Assembly (NCBI RefSeq): GCF_905212365.1
Contig: NZ_CAJMEH010000012.1
Coordinates: 1 to 41,383 of the forward strand
From: an uncultured Phascolarctobacterium sp.
GTDB lineage: Bacteria; Bacillota; Negativicutes; Acidaminococcales; Acidaminococcaceae
Direction: 5' to 3'
DNA length: 41,383 bases
A model generated the notes under the pieces. It was not told the DNA's origin. It saw nothing but the letters and a program-made list of their open reading frames with translations, and ran no database searches. Made by a program: the position numbers and the translations under genes. Shown in pieces: positions 32,898-40,550 of the stretch. Each line of letters opens with the position of its first letter. Position 1 is the stretch's first letter.

Positions 32898-32951
32898 ATG
32901 TAATTTTAAACTCTTATGGGGAACTCATACTCAAATTCTCTCGTTGTCTGA

Positions 32952-32980
32952 ATTATATATCAGGGCCGTCTATTTGTCAA
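32952..32980 (-). promoter_or_regulatory. Promoter of the mad operon
   Basis: A textbook sigma-70 promoter on the minus strand: TTGACA (32980-32975), a 17-base spacer, TATAAT (32957-32952). With a start near 32945 the untranslated leader is almost 490 nt, filled by two terminators and a riboswitch. Confidence 0.9.
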
Positions 32981-33060
32981 TATTTTTTTACAAATTTAGT
33001 TGAAAGAAAATTTGTAGAAACCTCATCTCATTAAGAGAAATTTCTGCGGCGTTTATTTTT

Positions 33061-33089
33061 TAGCCAGCGAAATCAATTTAGTGTATAAT
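33061..33089 (+). promoter_or_regulatory. Promoter of the patatin-asparaginase pair
   Basis: TATAAT at 33084-33089 with TAGCCA at the -35 distance (weak). AGGAGG lies just before the first ATG. Confidence 0.5.
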
Positions 33090-33109
33090 ACAAGCAGGAG
33101 GATATCGCT

Positions 33110-33964
33110 ATGCATCTTACTAATATCGCTTTGGTTTTAGAAGGCGGCGGCATGCGCGGCATGTTTTCAGCTGGGGTTTTCGAAGCCTTTCTGCTCAAGG
33201 AGCTGACCTTTCCCTACATCACCGCCGTATCAGCCGGCGCCTGCAATATTTTATCATATATGTCCAGGCAGCCTTTGCGCACGCGCAAAATTATCGAAAA
33301 TTACGTTACCGACAAGCGTTATTTCAGCCTGCGCAACTGGCTCAAGGAGGGCAGCATTTTCGGCTTTGATTTTATTTTTGAAGACCTGCCCAAAAAGCTG
33401 CTGCCCTTCGACTTTGCCACCTACTATCAATATCCCGGCATTTTGCAGGTTGGCGCCACCGACCTACGTACCGGCAAAGCGGCCTGGTTCGGCAAGGAGG
33501 CTATCGGCCGCAGCTTTACGCCGGTGCGCGCCTCCTCGTCCATGCCCTTTCTGGCTCCCGTGGTACACATGGGCGGCCGCGATTTGCTGGACGGCGCTTT
33601 GGTAGCGCCCATCCCTTACGAAAAAGCGCTGCAGGCAGGCTATGATAAATTAGTCGTCGTCCTCACCCGCAACGCCGGTTACCGAAAGAAAAAATCCGTA
33701 CCCAAGCTGCTGCTCAAAACAGTGTACCATGAATATCCCAAGCTGTGGGATATTATGCAGCGGCGTCCCGCTTTGTATAACGAACAATTAGGCGCAGTGG
33801 AGGAAATGGAACGGCAGGGTAAAGCCGTAATTATCCGTCCGCAGATTCCGTTGGAAATCGACAAGCTGGACATCAAGCCCGATAAGCTGCTGGCTCTGCA
33901 CGACCACGGCATCGGCTGCGGCCTGGAAGTCTGCGAAAAAATTCTGCGTCTAGCTAAAGAATAA
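33110..33964 (+). CDS. Patatin-like phospholipase (YjjU/RssA type)
   Basis: A 284-residue patatin-domain acyl hydrolase with a Ser-Asp dyad. The oxyanion loop GGGMRG is at residues 13-18. The nucleophile elbow reads TAVSAGACN near residue 43, with Ala where GxSxG normally has its first Gly. The catalytic Asp is in LLDGALVAPIP near 163. The substrate is unknown; relatives hydrolyse phospholipids or lysophospholipids. AGGAGG precedes the ATG. It is followed 18 bases later by the asparaginase gene. Confidence 0.88.
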   Translation: MHLTNIALVLEGGGMRGMFSAGVFEAFLLKELTFPYITAVSAGACNILSYMSRQPLRTRKIIENYVTDKRYFSLRNWLKEGSIFGFDFIFEDLPKKLLPFDFATYYQYPGILQVGATDLRTGKAAWFGKEAIGRSFTPVRASSSMPFLAPVVHMGGRDLLDGALVAPIPYEKALQAGYDKLVVVLTRNAGYRKKKSVPKLLLKTVYHEYPKLWDIMQRRPALYNEQLGAVEEMERQGKAVIIRPQIPLEIDKLDIKPDKLLALHDHGIGCGLEVCEKILRLAKE

Positions 33965-33982
33965 ATTATCCGAGGTGCGTTT

Positions 33983-34924
33983 ATGAAAAAGATACTTCTG
34001 CTGGGAACCGGCGGTACCATAGCCTGCGTTCCCTCGGCTTACGGCCTGGTGCCGCAGCTGGACGGCGCGGCACTGCTGCAGCTTGTGCCGCAGCTGGACG
34101 GACTCTGCCGCATTGACTGCAAGCAAATTATGAATCTCGACAGCAGCAATTTAGAGCCCCGCCACTGGCAGCAAATGGCCGAAGCTGTCGCGCATAATTA
34201 CGACGCTTACGACGGCATCGTTATTACTCACGGTACCGACACCATGGCCTACAGCGCTGCCGCCCTCAGCCAAATGCTGCAAAATTGCCGTAAGCCGGTT
34301 ATCTTCACCGGCGCGCAGCTGCCCATGCAAGCCGCCGGCAGCGATGCGCACGCCAATGTGCTGCACGCCTTTACCGCCGCCTGCAGCGACGTACAGGGCG
34401 TTTGTCTGGCCTTCGGGCGGCTGCTTATCCACGGCAGCTGCGCCAAGAAGCTTTACACCCAAAGCTTTGACGGCTTCGGCAGCGTTAACCGCCAGCCTTT
34501 AGCGATTTTTGCCAACGACGTTCTGCTTTGGCAAACCCAGCAACGCCGCGGCGGCGGCTGGGGCAGCGGCGCTTTCAGCGTCAATACTAAGCTGGAAACT
34601 AAAGTGGCCGTCGTCAAAATCTTGCCCGGCACAACGCCTGATATTCTGGATTTTTATTTGCAGCAAGGCTATAAAGGTTTAATTATCGAAGGCTTCGGCG
34701 CTGGCGGCGTGCCCAACGGCTCTAATAACTGGCTGCCGCAGCTGCAGAAAGCTTTACAAGCGGGCGTAAAAATAATCTGCGCCACGCAATGCCTATACGA
34801 CGGCGTACATTTGGACACCTATCCCATCGGCGTGCTGGCCCAACGGTTAGGCGCGCAAAGCGCCGGATATGCGACAATCGAAGCGGCGGCAGTCAAACTG
34901 ATGTGGGAATTAGGCCAGGAGTAA
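33983..34924 (+). CDS. ansA: L-asparaginase, cytosolic type I
   Basis: A 313-residue asparaginase that releases ammonia and aspartate from asparagine. The first active-site loop is LGTGGTIA near residues 7-14, the second THGTDTMAYSA near 81-91, and IFTGAQLPMQAAGSDAHAN near 106-124. There is no signal peptide, which fits the cytosolic type. GAGGTG precedes the ATG. It is probably co-transcribed with the patatin gene. Together with IadA and the M20 peptidase elsewhere in the window it adds to aspartate supply. Confidence 0.9.
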   Translation: MKKILLLGTGGTIACVPSAYGLVPQLDGAALLQLVPQLDGLCRIDCKQIMNLDSSNLEPRHWQQMAEAVAHNYDAYDGIVITHGTDTMAYSAAALSQMLQNCRKPVIFTGAQLPMQAAGSDAHANVLHAFTAACSDVQGVCLAFGRLLIHGSCAKKLYTQSFDGFGSVNRQPLAIFANDVLLWQTQQRRGGGWGSGAFSVNTKLETKVAVVKILPGTTPDILDFYLQQGYKGLIIEGFGAGGVPNGSNNWLPQLQKALQAGVKIICATQCLYDGVHLDTYPIGVLAQRLGAQSAGYATIEAAAVKLMWELGQE

Positions 34925-34963
34925 AAATTTTGCCCGCACTGGCCTCCAGCTTTTCCGCCTTAC

Positions 34964-35039
34964 TTATCCTCAAAAGTTATGCACACTGTGGATAACTTCT
35001 GCTGAAAAATGTGGATAACTGTGCAAAAGCTTGGGATAA
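34964..35039. other. DnaA-box cluster
   Basis: Two perfect DnaA boxes (TGTGGATAA at 34987-34995 and 35010-35018) lie with a one-mismatch box in the opposite orientation (TTATGCACA, 34977-34985), and weaker boxes TTATCCTCA (34964-34972) and TTGGGATAA (35031-35039). Five boxes in 76 bases, in a gene-free gap between ansA and a transporter gene. Confidence 0.7.
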
Positions 35040-35066
35040 TTTCTCGCAGAAGAATAAAACAAAAGA

Positions 35067-35119
35067 CAAAAAGACCTGTCGCCTCGGCTAATACGGCCAA
35101 AGCGGCAGGTCTGTTTTTT
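35067..35119. terminator. Bidirectional terminator between ansA and the binding-protein gene
   Basis: AGACCTGTCGC/GCGGCAGGTCT (35072-35082, 35102-35112), followed by TTTTTT on plus and TTTTT on minus. It serves the two convergent transcripts. Confidence 0.85.
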
Positions 35120-35139
35120 GTCCGGGCAGCGCTATTGCC

Positions 35140-36162
35140 TTAAGAAGCGGAAGCCTGCGTCCATTTGCGGATAATCTCGCTTTTGTAGCCGGCAGTCCAG
35201 CTCAAATCATCCACCGGCACATGCACATTGCCGATAAGCTCACGGCGGCCGTCGTTATAAGGATAGTTTTTCACGTGCCACATATAGTGATAACCATGCT
35301 TGGGCAGCAGCTGCTCGCCCGCGTCGCTCATCAGATAATCGAGAAAGCCGCGGGCCTGCTCCGCATTAGGAGCGCTCTGCATAATGGCCGCGCCGGTCAG
35401 TATCATGCGGTTGGCATCCTTCACTACGGTAGCAAACAAATGCCGGTGCCGCGCCTCCATCAGCAAAGCGTAATCCAGCGGCACAATCGCCACGGTCTTT
35501 TTGCCGATGTAAACTAAATCCACAGCCTCACCGAAACCGGCCGTATACTGCGGCTTTTGCGCGTTCAGCTTCGCGGCGAACCGCAAGGCCTCCTCCCGGC
35601 CCCGCATCTGCCAGACGGAGGTAAGCATGCCGTAGCTGACGCCGCCCAGGGAAAACTCTGCCATAGCCAGCTCGTCCTTCAGCTCCGGGGCCAGCAGCTC
35701 GTCCCAGGTTTCCGGCGCGTACAGTCCGTAAGCGTGCAGATTATTTTTATTGCTCAAAAGCGCAATATAGCTCAGGTACAGGCTGGTCCATTGCCCCGTT
35801 CTGTTGCGCAGCTCTGCCGGTACCTTATATGATTCTTTTGCCAGATACGGCTGCAAAATATTTTGCTCGTCCGCCAGAAAATATTCTTCGGACGTGCCTC
35901 CCAGCCATACGTCAAATTTATGCTGGCGCAAATAATCGAAGCGCTGCTGCTGCGTACCGCCCGGCAAATAGCTGATATGCACCTTAGCGCCGGTGGCCTT
36001 GCTGTAATCCTCGGCAATAATTTCGGTCAGCTCCTTGCCCATGCTGCTGCACAAAGCCAGCTCCTTCTGCGGCTGCGGCGCAGGCTTATCACTGCCGCAG
36101 CCCAGCGCCAGCAGCGCAAGCAGCAGGCAGATAAAAAGCGCCATCAAGCGTCTGTTGTTCAA
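35140..36162 (-). CDS. Second solute-binding lipoprotein of the Fbp-type transporter
   Basis: A 340-residue extracellular binding protein (family 1, ferric-ion/phosphonate-like class). A lipoprotein signal, NNRRLMALFICLLLALLALG followed by Cys, anchors it to the membrane. The mature part has FDVWLGGTSEEYF and an ETWDELLAPELKDELAM stretch shared with FbpA-like proteins. I prefer the TTG start at 36162, 9 bases after AAAGGCGG; the open frame goes 42 bases further. It has its own promoter, and a terminator separates it from fbpC, so its level can differ from the rest. The ligand is not readable. Confidence 0.8.
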   Translation of the reverse strand: MNNRRLMALFICLLLALLALGCGSDKPAPQPQKELALCSSMGKELTEIIAEDYSKATGAKVHISYLPGGTQQQRFDYLRQHKFDVWLGGTSEEYFLADEQNILQPYLAKESYKVPAELRNRTGQWTSLYLSYIALLSNKNNLHAYGLYAPETWDELLAPELKDELAMAEFSLGGVSYGMLTSVWQMRGREEALRFAAKLNAQKPQYTAGFGEAVDLVYIGKKTVAIVPLDYALLMEARHRHLFATVVKDANRMILTGAAIMQSAPNAEQARGFLDYLMSDAGEQLLPKHGYHYMWHVKNYPYNDGRRELIGNVHVPVDDLSWTAGYKSEIIRKWTQASAS

Positions 36163-36226
36163 GATTAAAATCCGCCTTTCATTTATCGTTATCGTGATTT
36201 CCACAAGATAGTTAAGCCTTCATGTA

Positions 36227-36256
36227 ATTATACCACGCCTGCCCGAGATTACACAA
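36227..36256 (-). promoter_or_regulatory. Promoter of the second binding-protein gene
   Basis: Minus strand TTGTGT, an 18-base spacer and TATAAT, also an extended -10 (TGGTATAAT). The -35 overlaps the T run of the preceding terminator. Confidence 0.55.
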
Positions 36257-36286
36257 AAAAAGAAGAGCCCCTTTGCGGAAGCTCTT
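36255..36286 (-). terminator. Terminator after fbpC
   Basis: AAGAGC/GCTCTT with an inner CC/GG pair, then seven T in CTTTTTTTG, on the minus strand 20 bases past the fbpC stop. Confidence 0.75.
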
Positions 36287-36305
36287 CCTGAAATTTTATA
36301 AAGCT

Positions 36306-37349
36306 TTATTTTTCAAAAACCATTACGCGGTCAAAGTCCAGATATACTTTTGCTCCGTCGGGAATAGAATTCAAATCTGCGCCCTTAACGATTACGCGGA
36401 TAATATGATCGCCAACCTGAACGCGATAATCGACAGCATCGCCCAGATAGAAACGGTGCGTCAGCTGGCCTTCCAGCTGGCCGCCGTTCAAGGACATAGT
36501 GATATTTTCCGGACGCACGGCGATGGTCGCTGCGCCGGTCACATTGCTGGTGTTGGCAAAGGATACGTTGGTGCCTTTTAAGAATACGCGGTCGCCCTTG
36601 GCTTCGCCGTCCATGAAATTAACCAGACCGATGAAGTCGGCAACCATCTTATTAGCGGGTTGCGTATAAATTTCGTGCGGCGCGCCAATCTGCTGCACCA
36701 CGCCCATGCTCATTACGACTACGCGGTCGCTCATGGCCATCGCTTCGCCCTGGTCATGGGTTACATATACGACGGTGATGCCAGTTTTCTTTTGGATTTC
36801 CAAAATTTCAAAACGCATGGACTCGCGCAGCTTAGCGTCCAGGTTGGACAAGGGTTCGTCCAAAAGCAGCAGGCCGGGTTGAGCCACCAAAGCGCGGGCC
36901 AAAGCTACGCGCTGCTGCTGGCCGCCGGAAAGCTGATTGGGATAACGCTGGCTGTATTCGCCCAGATGCACCAGCTCCAGCATTTCCTGCACCCGACGCT
37001 CACGCTCTGCCTTTTCCACCTTTTGAATTTTCAACGGATAGCCTACGTTGTCGGCCACAGTCATATGCGGCCATACGGCGTAGGATTGGAAAACCATGCC
37101 AATATCGCGCTTTTCGGGCGGCGTAAACGAACCTTTCTGCGAAGAGCTTACGCACTGGTCGCCGATGTAAATTTCGCCCTCGGTCGCGCGTTCAAAGCCG
37201 GCGATCATACGCAGGGTCGTAGTTTTGCCGCAGCCGGACGGGCCCAGAATGGAAACGAATTCGCCATCCTTGACTACTAAATCGAAATCGTTTACCGCAG
37301 TTACGCTGCCGAAACGCTTAAATACATGCTCAATTCTTACCTCAGACAT
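36306..37349 (-). CDS. fbpC: ABC transporter ATPase, FbpC/PotA-like
   Basis: A 347-residue ATPase. Walker A GPSGCGKTT is near residues 36-44, the Q-loop near 87, the signature LSGGQQQRVALARAL near 139-153 and Walker B LLLLDEPLSNLD near 160-171. A C-terminal regulatory (TOBE-type) domain spans about 245-347. It powers import by the fused permease encoded upstream. It starts 18 bases after the permease gene. Confidence 0.92.
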   Translation of the reverse strand: MSEVRIEHVFKRFGSVTAVNDFDLVVKDGEFVSILGPSGCGKTTTLRMIAGFERATEGEIYIGDQCVSSSQKGSFTPPEKRDIGMVFQSYAVWPHMTVADNVGYPLKIQKVEKAERERRVQEMLELVHLGEYSQRYPNQLSGGQQQRVALARALVAQPGLLLLDEPLSNLDAKLRESMRFEILEIQKKTGITVVYVTHDQGEAMAMSDRVVVMSMGVVQQIGAPHEIYTQPANKMVADFIGLVNFMDGEAKGDRVFLKGTNVSFANTSNVTGAATIAVRPENITMSLNGGQLEGQLTHRFYLGDAVDYRVQVGDHIIRVIVKGADLNSIPDGAKVYLDFDRVMVFEK

Positions 37350-37367
37350 TTATTTCTTCACTCCTTG

Positions 37368-39041
37368 TTAAATACCTACGTTGCCCTTGGAAACTTTATT
37401 CAGGATCAGGTTGCCGATCAGGACGATCATCAAAATGATTACAGAAAGCACGGAAGCGTTCTGCGTGTCGGCGTAAGTTTGCAATTCATACAGCAAAACG
37501 CCGATGGTTTTGGTGTCGCTGCCGTAAAGCAGCAGGGACATGGTCAGCTCGTAGAACGACGGCATGAAAATCAGGAACCAGCCGGCGATTACGGAAGGCG
37601 CAATCAGCGGGATGATGATATCCTTGCAGCAGCGCAGCCAGTTAGCGCCGGAATTCAGCGCCGCTTCTTCCAAGGAAACGTGTACCTGGCTCAAAGCCGC
37701 GGCGATGGTGCGCACGGACATAGTCATATATTTTACCAGGTAGCTGACGATGATAATCCACATCGTGGAATAAAGGTTAAGGCCAAAATTACCGCTGAAG
37801 GTAATAATCAAAGCCAACGCGATAACGATGGAGGGAGTGGAGCCGCCGATAACCACTAACAAATCGGGAATGCTGCGGCCCTTGATCTGAGTTTTGACTG
37901 CCAGATAGGCTACGAACAAAGCGACCAACGTACCGATGGTAGCGGCGATAACGCCGTAAATTACGGAATTCCAGACGCTTTCCATATATTGCGCGCTGGT
38001 GATTACCGGAATCCAGGGCTCGATGCCCAAATTGCTCCAGGTGATGGGCTTGGACATGGATTTAAGGAACGAGGTCAGCACGATGGAACCCAGGGGAATG
38101 ACTACGGCAATAGCGCCGTACAAGCCGACCGCGCAGAAAGCGGGCCATTTCCATTTGCCCAGCTCGACGATGTTCGGGCGGGTGGATTTACCGGAAATCG
38201 TGGTGTAATCCTTGCGGCCCATCATCCAGGTCATGCCCATGAGCAGGAAGTTGGCGATAAACATCAGGGACGCGGCCAGAGCCGTAGAATCGCGCACGCC
38301 CGCGTCGTCTCCCATGTAAATATAAGTTACGATGCGCGTCGTCATAACTTCAATATTGCCCGGCATACCAACGATGGACGGAATACCGAAGCAGGAACCT
38401 GCGGCAATGAATACCAAAAGACCGCCCGCCAAAATTGACGGAGCCATCAACGGCAGAGTCACGTCGAAAACGGTACGCAGGGGTGAAGCGCCGGATACGC
38501 GAGCCGCTTCTTCCAGCGTGGGATCCATTTTTTCCATCGCGCGGGAAATCGTAATGAAGGCGAAGGGCGAGTAGAACAAAGTCAGCACCCACGCCAGCCC
38601 CCAAAACGTATAAATATCGAAGGGCGCGGTTTCCAAACCGAAAATAAATTTAAAAACATTATTCAAGTAGCCGACGCTGGGGTTCAAAAGCTGCACCCAG
38701 GCGATAGCGCCAACGTAGGGCGGAATCATGTAGCTGGAAACCAGCAGCGTGCGGTAAGCTTTTTTGCCGGGCATATCGGTACGCCCGACCAGCCAGGCCA
38801 GCGGGAAAGTGATTATAACACTGGCGACCATAACCATCAGGGACAGCTCCACCGTATTGGTGAGCGCCCGCCAGTTTACGTCCGCGCTGTAAACATTGCG
38901 GTAGTTTTCTAAATTGATAACGCCGTCCTTCATAACGCTGTCAAAAAGCAAAATCCCCATGGGAAAAATTACAAAGTACAGCAACAGGATAACGGACAGG
39001 GAGATGACGATTGTTTTGCTGTTAATACGTGATGATAGCAT
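37368..39041 (-). CDS. fbpB: ABC transporter permease, FbpB-like (two fused domains)
   Basis: A 557-residue permease with about twelve hydrophobic segments: two copies of the binding-protein-dependent permease domain in one chain, as in FbpB/SfuB. The EAA-type loops are LEEAARVSGASPLRT near residues 177-191 and LEEAALNSGANWLRC near 459-473. It forms the channel by itself. It lies between the binding-protein gene fbpA and the ATPase gene. Confidence 0.92.
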   Translation of the reverse strand: MLSSRINSKTIVISLSVILLLYFVIFPMGILLFDSVMKDGVINLENYRNVYSADVNWRALTNTVELSLMVMVASVIITFPLAWLVGRTDMPGKKAYRTLLVSSYMIPPYVGAIAWVQLLNPSVGYLNNVFKFIFGLETAPFDIYTFWGLAWVLTLFYSPFAFITISRAMEKMDPTLEEAARVSGASPLRTVFDVTLPLMAPSILAGGLLVFIAAGSCFGIPSIVGMPGNIEVMTTRIVTYIYMGDDAGVRDSTALAASLMFIANFLLMGMTWMMGRKDYTTISGKSTRPNIVELGKWKWPAFCAVGLYGAIAVVIPLGSIVLTSFLKSMSKPITWSNLGIEPWIPVITSAQYMESVWNSVIYGVIAATIGTLVALFVAYLAVKTQIKGRSIPDLLVVIGGSTPSIVIALALIITFSGNFGLNLYSTMWIIIVSYLVKYMTMSVRTIAAALSQVHVSLEEAALNSGANWLRCCKDIIIPLIAPSVIAGWFLIFMPSFYELTMSLLLYGSDTKTIGVLLYELQTYADTQNASVLSVIILMIVLIGNLILNKVSKGNVGI

Positions 39042-39207
39042 GGAAAGTAATGTTTCTCCTTCCCTCTAAATTTAAAGCAACTAAAATTTTCTCCATTCGG
39101 ATAAAGGCAGGAAAAACAGGGAGCGCCGCGCGTCCCTGTTTTCCTATAAAATTACCTTGTTATACTTTACAGGCGCTTATTGGATCAGGCCAGGCCCGTC
39201 CAAGCTT

Positions 39208-40245
39208 TTATTTATCCATAACTCTCTTACGGAATTCTTCTTTAATCTGAGCGTTGTTGTCAGCCAGTTTTCTCCAGTCAACCTTCATCTTGGTTTCGGT
39301 CAGCTGTTTGGTAGCCGGAGCGCCGGTAGGCTCTTTAACGTCGCCGCGAACAGAGTGCATCCAGCCTTTAACAACTGCTTCCTGACCTTCTTTGGACAGC
39401 CACCAGTCAACCAAAGCCTTAGCGCCTTCAGGATTCTTAGTGGTGTTGAAAATAGCGATCGGGGACGGAACCTGGATAACGCCGTCGGTCGGATAGGAAA
39501 CCTTCAAGGGCTCTTTCTTGGTGTTAGCCAGTTTCAGAATGTTTTCTTCCAGAATCATAGCAGCTGCATATTCGCCGGTCAGCAGCTTGTTTTGAATAGC
39601 GGAGTTGCCTTCTTCAACGCGAATGCCGTTAGCTTTCAGTTTATCAAAATATTCCCAACCATATTTATCGGCCAAAGCGCCTACTGCTACATAAGCTGTA
39701 CCGCTCAGCATCGGGTTAGGCATAGCGATTTTGCCTTTCCATTTCGGATCGGTCAGGTCTTCCCAGCTCTTGGGAGCGTCTTCTGCTTTCAGCTTATCGC
39801 CGTTGTAAGCGATAATCATGTTGCAGACGCGAACTGCATACCAAGCGCCGTCGTCAGCCTTATCGTTGATCAGATTGGGCTCTTCTTTGGATTTATACGG
39901 CAACAGCAGCTTTTGATCGTTCAGCTTCAAATAGTAGGAAGGATCTGCAACCATCAGTACGTCGGCAGCAATCTTCTTAGCTTTAATTTCGCCGGTAATC
40001 TTAGTTACAACTTTTTCAGTGCCGCCTTGGAACCAGTTAACTTTCATATCAGGGAAAGCTTTGGCAACATTAGGCTTGCACATATTGTCGATAATGTCGG
40101 GATAAATAGAGGTATAAACCATCAATTCACCCTTCACGCCGCCGCTCTTGGCGTCGTCCTTTTTATCTCCGCCGCCGCAGCCGGCCAAAGCTACGGACAA
40201 AGCCAGAATTGCAGCAGCGCCGAGTACCCATTTAGATTTTTTCAT
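39208..40245 (-). CDS. fbpA: Solute-binding lipoprotein, ferric-iron type (FbpA-like)
   Basis: A 345-residue binding protein with a lipoprotein signal (AAAILALSVALAGC, Cys at about residue 23). GELMVYTSIYPDI opens the mature domain; KSWEDLTDPKWKGKIAMPNP and GTAYVAVGAL are typical of the Fe3+-binding FbpA/AfuA class, though 2-aminoethylphosphonate binders look alike. The metal-ligand tyrosines cannot be assigned safely. AAAGGAG precedes the ATG. It heads fbpA-fbpB-fbpC. The substrate call (ferric iron) is by family only. Confidence 0.85.
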   Translation of the reverse strand: MKKSKWVLGAAAILALSVALAGCGGGDKKDDAKSGGVKGELMVYTSIYPDIIDNMCKPNVAKAFPDMKVNWFQGGTEKVVTKITGEIKAKKIAADVLMVADPSYYLKLNDQKLLLPYKSKEEPNLINDKADDGAWYAVRVCNMIIAYNGDKLKAEDAPKSWEDLTDPKWKGKIAMPNPMLSGTAYVAVGALADKYGWEYFDKLKANGIRVEEGNSAIQNKLLTGEYAAAMILEENILKLANTKKEPLKVSYPTDGVIQVPSPIAIFNTTKNPEGAKALVDWWLSKEGQEAVVKGWMHSVRGDVKEPTGAPATKQLTETKMKVDWRKLADNNAQIKEEFRKRVMDK

Positions 40246-40550
40246 TCACATACACTCCTTTTCGCTTATCAACTTCGATATCCAATTTACTTTTTTACTT
40301 TAGTGTAAATGACCTTCTACACCTTTATTTAACAATTCGCTAAACGCGCTTGTTTACCTGCTTACACTTTACAAAATTTTAATGTAATTTTTACTTTTTG
40401 TGTCACATTAACGTTTATTGGATAGACATTCCACCGTCAAATTACATTTGACGTTTTTCGTCCTACCCGGACTTCTTACGTCCCGCGTTTTGTTGATTTT
40501 TTTAGCTCGGTGCGCGCCCACTTTTCGCAAACGCTGGACGCGCTAAGCTT
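40246..40550 (-). promoter_or_regulatory. Control region of fbpABC with a perfect palindrome
   Basis: This 305-base gap has no gene. It contains CGTCAAAT-TAC-ATTTGACG (40435-40453), a perfect 8+8 palindrome whose right half provides a TTGAC that could be part of a -35. A possible -10, TAAAAT, lies at 40376-40381 (minus), but its spacing to GTGACA is 19 bases. The palindrome does not resemble a Fur box. The regulator is not known. Confidence 0.5.

Noticed and set aside
34964..35039. Chromosomal origin of replication
   Set aside because: DnaA boxes are present, but dnaA, dnaN and an evident AT-rich unwinding stretch are not. Only a DnaA-box cluster can be supported.
39157..40308. A 383-codon plus-strand open frame
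   Set aside because: It is antisense to fbpA, which has a lipoprotein signal and family motifs; the plus frame has no coherent domain.
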